Assembly: GCA_020853255.1 (NCBI GenBank)
Contig: JADYZI010000324.1
Location: 1 to 21,771 of the forward strand
Reading direction: 5' to 3'
Length of the DNA stretch: 21,771 bases
Source: Acidobacteriota bacterium
GTDB lineage: Bacteria > Acidobacteriota > Blastocatellia > Pyrinomonadales > Pyrinomonadaceae
The notes under the pieces were generated by a model, which saw only the letters and a program-made list of their open reading frames with translations, was not told where the DNA came from and made no database searches. The first letter of the stretch is position 1. Every line of letters starts with the position of its first letter. Both the position numbers and the translations under genes were made by a program. Below are positions 8,501-14,800 of this stretch, piece after piece.

Positions 8501-9262
8501 ATGACGAAAGAACAGGACAACGCTGTATGGACGGAACTTGGCGTACGCGACCCTTACTGGGCGGTGATGAGCGAGGACGAGTTTCGGCATTCGAATCTTG
8601 ACGATGCCGCCAAGGCCGAATTTTTTCGCTTCGGCCGTGAGCATCTGGATGAGATCTGGCGCGATCTGCAGCAGGCGGCCGGAAGCGAGGCGCTGAAGCC
8701 GCGTTCGGCGATCGATTATGGATGCGGCGTAGGGCGCATTCTCATCCCGCTCGCCGAAAGGTGTGAAAAGATCACTGGTGTGGATATTTCGCCTGGAATG
8801 CTTGATGAAGCACAAAGGAATGCAGCCGCGCGGCACCTCGAGAATATTCGATTTGAACAGGCTGATTCGTTTCTGTCGGATGATCAGGCGAGCTTTGATC
8901 TTGTTCACTGCTTTATTGTGCTTCAGCACATTCCGCCGCCGGTTGGCCGTGGAATAATTGCCAAACTTGCCGAACGGCTGACGGTTGGCGGCGTAGGAAT
9001 GGTCCATGTGACCTACGAGCATACCGCCGCGTGGTTCACCAGGCTGAGATTTTTGCTCTACCGCGACGTGCCGGGCATGCACCGCCTTTCGAACCTTGTG
9101 CAAAGACGGAATTTTCCGTTCGTACCAATGTACGAATACGATCTGAATGACATCAGACAACTGATCCGCTCGAAGTCATGCACCATAGTCTCCGAAAAAG
9201 ATACGGACCACGGTTTTCTAGGCAAGATGTTGTTTATCAGAAAGGAGCCAGCCGGCGATTGA
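8501..9262 (+). CDS. Class I SAM-dependent methyltransferase
   Basis: This 253-residue protein has a Rossmann methyltransferase core. Motif I is AIDYGCGVGRIL (about residues 66-77), the acidic residue after beta-2 is in TGVDISPGML, and LVHCFIVLQHI matches motif IV and the following loop. The substrate is not predictable. It resembles small-molecule or lipid methyltransferases more than DNA ones. A TTG at 8492 gives three extra residues, but the ATG at 8501 looks better placed after the larA-like stop, 12 bases away, which suggests co-transcription. It lies between the intact larA-like 3' end and a second, diverged larA-like 3' tip at 9311. Confidence 0.85.
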   Translation: MTKEQDNAVWTELGVRDPYWAVMSEDEFRHSNLDDAAKAEFFRFGREHLDEIWRDLQQAAGSEALKPRSAIDYGCGVGRILIPLAERCEKITGVDISPGMLDEAQRNAAARHLENIRFEQADSFLSDDQASFDLVHCFIVLQHIPPPVGRGIIAKLAERLTVGGVGMVHVTYEHTAAWFTRLRFLLYRDVPGMHRLSNLVQRRNFPFVPMYEYDLNDIRQLIRSKSCTIVSEKDTDHGFLGKMLFIRKEPAGD

Positions 9263-9310
9263 AATGGTGGTTTGGGGATGGGCGGATAATTAGCGAGGGG
9301 ACCCTGTGCG

Positions 9311-9394
9311 CATGGCCGAATCATACATGGGCCGAAATGCGGAGATAACGATGAACGACCAGCCAGTGATCGGGTTGTGCAACGTGACGGCTTA
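9311..9394 (+). pseudogene. Remnant: 3' tip of a second larA-like gene
   Basis: The last 27 codons plus stop of a LarA-like gene are present in frame ([13 protein letters not shown]..., ending in VIGLCNVTA). They align without gaps to the end of the intact gene at 8405-8488 ([13 protein letters not shown]..., ending in VIGLCNVTD). Of 27 codons, 7 differ only synonymously and 4 change the residue. That pattern points to a once-functional homologue and not to a fresh duplication. Everything upstream of about 9309 is lost, and 9263-9308 holds nothing I recognise. Confidence 0.9.
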
Positions 9395-9407
9395 GGAATG
9401 TGGAAAA

Positions 9408-9638
9408 GTGAAAAAGGGTAAAGGTGAAAAAATTACGCGCGATGCTGATAATTCGAGCTGGATTGATTCCATGAAAGGCGAGATTAACGTGACAGGTGAT
9501 ATCTTTTCAACCGGCTCTCGGCCCAGCGATGAACAGTTGGAGGCAAGCTATCGCGAAATGGCGGCCGATCTTGAAGCCGAGGCCGAGGCACTGGAATGGA
9601 TCGAAGACACGGCGGGCGATGTCGGAGACGAACCTTGA
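9408..9638 (+). CDS. Small acidic protein, possible orphan antitoxin tail
   Basis: This is an ORF of 76 codons from a GTG, or 56 from the ATG at 9471. The C-terminal half (SDEQLEASYREMAADLEAEAEALEWIEDTAGDVGDEP, cited by position 39-75) reminds me of the tail found on antitoxins that partner MazF-like toxins (EMAxDxxxEAEALEWIExxxGDV). No DNA-binding ribbon-helix-helix precedes it and no toxin follows. It is best read as an orphan or truncated antitoxin. The start is uncertain because neither codon has a convincing Shine-Dalgarno. Family assignment is from memory and weak. Confidence 0.45.
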   Translation: MKKGKGEKITRDADNSSWIDSMKGEINVTGDIFSTGSRPSDEQLEASYREMAADLEAEAEALEWIEDTAGDVGDEP

Positions 9639-9654
9639 GAATGAGTTTTTGAGA

Positions 9655-9756
9655 TGCCAATTTGGCACCTCAAAGTTAGTGGTCACAAATTGTGACCTCA
9701 AACTTGAAATCACAATTTGTGATATCAAACGAACTGGTCACAATACGTGACCAGTT
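9655..9756. repeat. Four tandem palindromes (TCACAA/TTGTGA type)
   Basis: Palindromes lie at 9655-9667 (TGCCAA-T-TTGGCA), 9681-9697 (GGTCACAA-A-TTGTGACC), 9709-9723 (ATCACAA-T-TTGTGAT) and 9732-9756 (10-base arms AACTGGTCAC/GTGACCAGTT around AATAC). They are spaced by similar TCAAA-containing linkers. Read in one frame they give a peptide like LRCQFGTSK-VVTNCDLK, which faintly recalls ORF6N-domain proteins. The block ends 12 bases before the protease gene at 9769, so it could equally be a cluster of operator sites. Confidence 0.8.
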
Positions 9757-9768
9757 CACAGACCCATA

Positions 9769-11172
9769 ATGATTCAGATATCTATGATTGAAAGGATAGT
9801 TAGAATTGCCTTGACAGCCTCATTTTTTCCCACGCTGTTGTTTAACACAGATGCAACCGCTCAGCGGAAGCAGCCTGGGTCACGACCTAAGACCTTAACT
9901 GCCCGCGAAATAGCCGCGAAAGTGATGCCTTCCGTTGTAATAATCATCACCCAGGACGAAAATGGAAATCCGATCAGTCAGGGGAGCGGTTTCGTTTTCA
10001 AGCCAGGCTTGGTTGTTTCTAATCTACACGTCTTCGAACGAGCCACGAGAGCGATTGTTAAGAACGTTAAGACCGGGGAGGTTTCAAACGCCATCGAAGT
10101 TGTCGCGATGAACGGCCGACAGGACCTCTGTGTTATCAGAATCGCAGACTCTAAATCCTCGCCGCTCCCATTGGGCAATTCCCGCGTTGTTGAAACAGGG
10201 GATGAAATCTACGTGGCGAGTAATCCGAAAGGACTTGAGGGATCATTTACAAAGGGGATCGTCAGCGGAATTCGAGAACGGGATCGAGTTCAACCAAACG
10301 AGAGCGACGCTACAAAGATTGCCAAGGAAATTTGGAGAACTACTGATCTTACGCTTTTCCAGATTGATGCGGCAATTTCTCCAGGATCAAGTGGTGGTGT
10401 AGTTCTAAATACGAGGGGGGAAGCCATTGGAATCGTTAAATCAAGCATTGTTAGCGGGCAAAATCTTAATTTTTCTATTCCTATTGAGCAATTGGTCGCA
10501 TTACCGCAAAAGTTCAAACATCCGGTTGTTCTGGCCGGAGCATGCGCGTTTAGTAGCGTCAAGCAGGAGGGGCTTGTTGGACCTGTTAAGAGTGTGAAAG
10601 AAAGTTATGCTTCATATGACAGTCTCGCCGAGAGATTCGGTAACACGGTACTTTATGAAGTCCAGAAATTTGACCGGTACGGGAATGAAACTGAAGTAGA
10701 GCAGTATTCAGCCGGTCGGTTACTTCGAAGACTAGTAATTGAATACGACGAAAATCGTCTGCGTCGCTCAGTGATCCAGACTGAACGGGACAACAGCAGT
10801 AAGAAGCATGAGTTTGGCCTCGAGGACGCCATTGAAAACAAGTTGCTTTCCAAAGGGTTTAGCGGGAGCTTCGGATCATTGGACGACGAACTTGGAATCG
10901 TTTATTACAACAGAAATGGTGAGCAAGAGCGTTTACTGTATCGTGTTGCAGATGAACGAGTACAAATGGAGTTACGCTACTATTACGACTCAAATAGCCG
11001 ACTCATCAGCAGCTCTTTGAAAAACAAAAACGGAATGCTTTTCTACCGATACTCGTATACCAGCGACTCGGTTGGAAACTGGACCAAACAAACCCAATAC
11101 GTTCGATCGGCAGAAGACGAGGACTGGCGGACCGACGAAATTCGAATGCGTGAAATCGTCTACTACGAATAA
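9769..11172 (+). CDS. Secreted trypsin-like (S1C/DegP-like) serine protease with C-terminal YD-like region
   Basis: This 467-residue protein has a probable signal peptide (hydrophobic 11-25, AQ cleavage near 31-32; the second Met at codon 6 may be the true start). The protease domain spans about 50-245. The catalytic triad is visible: His87 in SNLHVFE, Asp119 in GRQDLCVI and Ser208 in SPGSSGG. The end of the domain has the usual AIGIV...LNFSIPIEQL. There is no PDZ domain. Residues about 260-467 instead form tyrosine-rich strands such as KFDRYGNETEVEQY and RYSYTSDSVGNWTKQ, like the YD repeats of Rhs or cell-wall proteins. It lies between the two gene-tip remnants and so belongs to the variable cargo. 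The target is unknown. Confidence 0.85.
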   Translation: MIQISMIERIVRIALTASFFPTLLFNTDATAQRKQPGSRPKTLTAREIAAKVMPSVVIIITQDENGNPISQGSGFVFKPGLVVSNLHVFERATRAIVKNVKTGEVSNAIEVVAMNGRQDLCVIRIADSKSSPLPLGNSRVVETGDEIYVASNPKGLEGSFTKGIVSGIRERDRVQPNESDATKIAKEIWRTTDLTLFQIDAAISPGSSGGVVLNTRGEAIGIVKSSIVSGQNLNFSIPIEQLVALPQKFKHPVVLAGACAFSSVKQEGLVGPVKSVKESYASYDSLAERFGNTVLYEVQKFDRYGNETEVEQYSAGRLLRRLVIEYDENRLRRSVIQTERDNSSKKHEFGLEDAIENKLLSKGFSGSFGSLDDELGIVYYNRNGEQERLLYRVADERVQMELRYYYDSNSRLISSSLKNKNGMLFYRYSYTSDSVGNWTKQTQYVRSAEDEDWRTDEIRMREIVYYE

Positions 11173-11175
11173 GTA

Positions 11176-11277
11176 ATGAAACTATCACCAACAGAAATAT
11201 TTAAGGGCAAGAAGATCTTCTTTATCGGCAGGACGAGGTTTGTGACGGGGGTGCCGGAATCGGGTGTGTTAAATTGA
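11176..11277 (+). pseudogene. Remnant: 5' tip of a second copy of the multidomain lipid gene
   Basis: The start MKLSPTEIFKGKKIFFIG is identical over 18 residues to the intact gene at 11889, with 5 synonymous differences and no replacement. The Rossmann glycine motif then decays from GGTGFVG to GRTRFVT and homology ends at about 11250. The frame stops at 11275-11277. It begins 3 bases after the protease stop. Conservation of this ATG supports ATG 11889 as the true start of the intact gene. Confidence 0.9.
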
Positions 11278-11284
11278 TCTTGAA

Positions 11285-11572
11285 ATGAGAATCGAACAGA
11301 TTACTAGTAGAAAAGATGAGATCACACGGATCGCAGACCGGTATGGAGCTACTAATATCCGTGTATTTGGCTCGGTATCTCGTGGTGACGCGGACAATGA
11401 CAGTGACATAGATTTTCTGGTTGATCTCGAACGCGGCCGCAGTTTGCTTGATCTCGGCGGACTGTTGATGGATTTGCAGAGCAGGCTTGGGCGACGGGTT
11501 GATGTCGTAACCGAAAAGGGTTTGCGGCCGCGAATCCGCGAACGAGTTTTACGGGAGGCTCGTGCGATATGA
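11285..11572 (+). CDS. mntA: MNT-type minimal nucleotidyltransferase (antitoxin of a MNT/HEPN pair)
   Basis: This 95-residue protein has the signature of minimal nucleotidyltransferases: GS, ten residues, then DxD ([19 protein letters not shown] at about 39-57). Helices follow, with the usual VDVVTEKGL segment. In MNT/HEPN (Type VII) systems this protein adds AMP to the HEPN ribonuclease and keeps it inactive. The stop overlaps the HEPN start by 4 bases (ATGA), as is usual. The frame and active site are intact even though its partner is broken. It lies between the 5' tip remnant and the intact copy of the multidomain gene. Confidence 0.88.
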   Translation: MRIEQITSRKDEITRIADRYGATNIRVFGSVSRGDADNDSDIDFLVDLERGRSLLDLGGLLMDLQSRLGRRVDVVTEKGLRPRIRERVLREARAI

Positions 11573-11736
11573 GAGACGACCGGGAACGTCTTTTGGACAT
11601 CGTCGAGGCCATCGAGCGGATCGAAAAATACACCGTTCGCGGTCGTACAGCTTTTGACGAAGACGAATTGATCCAAACCTGGGTTCTGCACCATCTACAG
11701 ATCATTGGTGAGGCGGTCCGGGCGCGTCGAGTTTGA
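11569..11736 (+). pseudogene. hepT: Truncated HEPN (DUF86) toxin
   Basis: A 55-codon frame opens like HEPN/DUF86 toxins: a charged helix (LLDIVEAIERIEKYT) and then IQTWVLHHLQIIGEAV. Family members normally continue to about 110 residues and carry the R-x4-6-H ribonuclease motif in a segment like MRNILVHDY. Here the frame ends right after EAVRARRV and the motif is absent. A little downstream, 11749-11767 reads GIDAA in another frame, which could be the residue of the normal FGIDxDxVW segment. An internal deletion is therefore likely. The product should have no RNase activity. Confidence 0.8.
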
Positions 11737-11888
11737 CGGTCAGTATTTGTGGGATTGATGCCGCGTGTTTCACACGCTCGTGGTCGATATCATTCATTCT
11801 ACAGGTTACGCTACGCTCCACCTGTAGCTAAAGTTATGTTGCGTGCTTCGCACGCTGGCCCTTTAGCGTGGTTAATACGCAAGAAATA
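11737..11888. repeat. Hairpin cluster in the gap before the multidomain gene
   Basis: No gene is seen. The stretch is packed with stem-loops: GCGTGT-TTC-ACACGC (11763-11777), an 8-base stem with a 13-base loop (11799-11827, annotated separately), and a nested structure in which GCTAAAG (11827-11833) pairs with CTTTAGC (11861-11867) around GCGTGC-TTC-GCACGC (11841-11855). The outer stem reaches into the GTG at 11868, which makes that codon an unlikely start for the next gene. Confidence 0.7.
11799..11827 (-). repeat. 29-bp stem-loop with conserved 13-nt loop (copy C)
   Basis: Arms CTACAGGT and ACCTGTAG enclose TACGCTACGCTCC. On the minus strand the loop reads GGAGCGTAGCGTA, matching the loops of the copies at 16475 and 16631, while the stem sequence is different. 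Confidence 0.8.
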
Positions 11889-14800
11889 ATGAAACTTTCA
11901 CCAACAGAAATATTCAAAGGCAAGAAGATTTTCTTCATCGGCGGGACGGGGTTTGTCGGGAAGGTTACGTTATCGATGCTGCTGCATAATTTTCCGGATA
12001 TTGGGAAAGTGTATGCGACGGTGCGGGCGAGGGATGAGAATGAATCGCGGACGCGGTTTTGGACATCGATCGTGACTTCGCCGACGTTTGATCCGTTAAG
12101 GGAAAAATACGGCGACGGGTTTGAGGATTTTATTAAGTCAAAGGTCGTGCCGGTGAATGGGGATGTCGGGAACGAGTTTCTTGGCCTCGATGAGAAAGAG
12201 GCGAAGAAGATAATGAAGGACACGGACATCATTATAAATGGTGCCGGGAACGTGACATTCAATCCGCCGCTGGAGTCGGCGTTGCGGACGAATGTTGTCG
12301 GGTCGAACAACATTATCAAGATGGCCCGGATGATGAAGAAACCGCGACTGGTGCACGTTTCGACTTGTTTTGTGGCGGGCAAACGGAGCGGGGCGATCTG
12401 GGAAAACGAGCCGGTCGTTGGATATTTTCCGCGAAAGCGTGAACTGGTTGGGACGACGTTTGACGTAAATCGCGAGGTCGAAGATTGCGCACGTTTGAGC
12501 GAACAGGCGCGTCAGGAAGCAGACGACGCGGTGCAGATCGCGAAGTTTCGTGAGGCTGCCCGCAATCGTTTTATCGACGAAGGCCGCGACCCGGATGATG
12601 AATCGGAATTGAAATCGGCGATCTTTCGCGAACGCAAAATGTGGATCCGCGAACGGACAACCGAACTCGGAGCCGAGCGTGCGGAATATTGGGGTTGGAC
12701 GAACATCTATACATATTCGAAATCGCTTGCGGAACAAATAATTGCACAGCAAGACGACATCGTAAAAGTTCTCGTGCGTCCCTCTATCGTCGAATCGTCG
12801 AATCAATATCCGTTTGCGGGTTGGAACGAAGGGTTTACGACAACGGCCCCGCTTATTCTGATCGCCTTGCGGGGCCAGCCGATAATTCCCGTTAACGAAA
12901 AGCTGATCTTGGATGTTATTCCGGTCGATATGGTTTCGGGCGCGATTCTGGCGGCGGCGATGAATGCGCTGGTCGATGACAACCCGCCGCTCGTGTTTCA
13001 GGCGTCGTCGGGCGATTCAAATCCGAACGATATGAAGCGGATCGTCGGGCTTGTCGGCCTTTACAAACGTCGGCATTTCGATGAAAAGGAAACGGGAAAC
13101 AAGTTCGTAAACAAATTGGCCGGAATGGTCGAAACGCAGACCGTCAAACAGCGCACGTACGAGTTGACCTCGGCGCCTATGCTGAACAAATTGGCAAAAC
13201 GCGCCGATGACCTGATGGACCGCGCCACTCCGCGCTGGGGCGGCGGCCGGATCGGTAATATTATTTCCGATCTGAAAAAAACGACCGAGGATTTCAAACG
13301 CACGACACAGGAAACGATGGATGCGTTTACGATGTTCAAGCCGTTCATGATCGATAACGAATATCTTTATCGGTCGGACAATGTTCGGGCACTGATGTCG
13401 ATCGTCAAAGAAAAGGAAAAACATCTGCTGCCGTGGTATCCGGAAAAGCTGGACTGGTACGACTATTGGCTGAATGTTCATTTTCCCGGAATGCGGAAGT
13501 GGGTGCTGCCGACGCTTGAGGAAGAGCTGAAGCTGCAGGAAAAGCGCTCGCACACTTATCGCGATCTGCTCGATCTTTTTGATACGTCGGTCAAACGATT
13601 CCCGACGCGTGTGGCGATGCGGATCGAGCGAAACGGGCGGAAGGAGCAATACACTTTCGAGGATGTCCGCGAACTGACTTTGCGTGCGGCCGGGTTTTTT
13701 GCGGCGAATGGGATAGGGCAAAGTCCGATAAACTTAAGTTTGTCGAGCAGGCCTCAGAAGAATTCTGCAAACTTAAGTTTGCAGGATAGGGGCGATCGCG
13801 TCATTTTGTTCTCGAATAATATGCCGGAGTGGGGAATGGCATATTTTGGCATTTTGAAAGCGGGTGCGACCGTCATCCCGATCGATCCGGCAAGTTCAAT
13901 CGAGGAGATCATCAATTTTGCCAAGGCGGGCGAGGCTTCGGCGATCGTTGTTTCACCAAAATTGGCGGCTGAGAATCCGGAGCTACAGCGTGAGCTCGCT
14001 CGAGCATTTGCGCAGACGGAAGAGAACCACCCCATCACCGAAGCGGCGACACCCCTCCTTCGTAAGGAGGGGAGCGTGAAGGTCTGGACCTTCGACGAAG
14101 TTTTTGAGATGCCGAGTGAGGTCGAGGAAGCGAAGCGGCTTGCTTTGCTGCCGCCGAAGGTTCTGGGAAATGCGGTTGCGTCGCTGATATTTACATCGGG
14201 CACGACCGGCAAGCCAAAGGCGGTGATGCTTTCGCACAAGAATTTCACCAACATGATCTCGATGCTGTCGAGCGTGCTGGACATGGATCTGACGGACGGT
14301 GTTCTGTCGGTGCTGCCGATGCATCATACGTTTGAATTTTCGGCCGGCTTCCTTACACCGTTTGCTAACGGAACTCAGATCACATATTTGAACGAACTGA
14401 CCGCCGAAGACCTCACGCGGACGATCGAGAACGGACATGTCACCGGCATGGTCGGTGTTCCGGCTTTGTGGGAAATGCTGCATCGGCGGATAAAAACCCG
14501 CTTGCGCGAACGCGGCGATTGGATAGCGGATCTGGCCGACAATATGATCGAATTTAACGCCTGGATACGCGACAACACGCCGTTCAATCTTGGCCCGATA
14601 GTGTTCTTCCCGATCCATCAGGGAATGGGCGGGAAGATGCGATATTTGATCTCGGGTGGATCGGCGTTGAGCGAAAAGGTCCAGAAAGATCTTCACGGGC
14701 TTGGATTTACGGTACTCGAAGGCTATGGGTTGACGGAATCGTCGCCTGTGCTGACGGTCGCCCGACCGGGGAATAAATTGCTCAAGGGAAGTGTCGGCAA

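Noticed and set aside
8129..9160. Minus-strand frame of 343 codons
   Set aside because: It lies opposite the larA-like and methyltransferase genes, crosses both, and shows no domain.
8488..9395. Insertion sequence bracketed by direct repeats
   Set aside because: The two larA-like tips look like long direct repeats, but they differ mainly at synonymous sites, and no transposase or inverted ends accompany the methyltransferase.
9681..9723. CRP-type binding site
   Set aside because: The half-sites are in the order TCACA then TGTGA, the reverse of TGTGA-N6-TCACA, and the spacing does not fit.
9655..9756. CRISPR array
   Set aside because: The four units are themselves palindromes with different sequences and short similar linkers. 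There are no identical repeats with unique spacers and no cas genes.
11868..11888. GTG start seven codons earlier for the multidomain protein
   Set aside because: The GTG lies in the arm of a hairpin repeat, and the remnant copy begins at the ATG that matches 11889.
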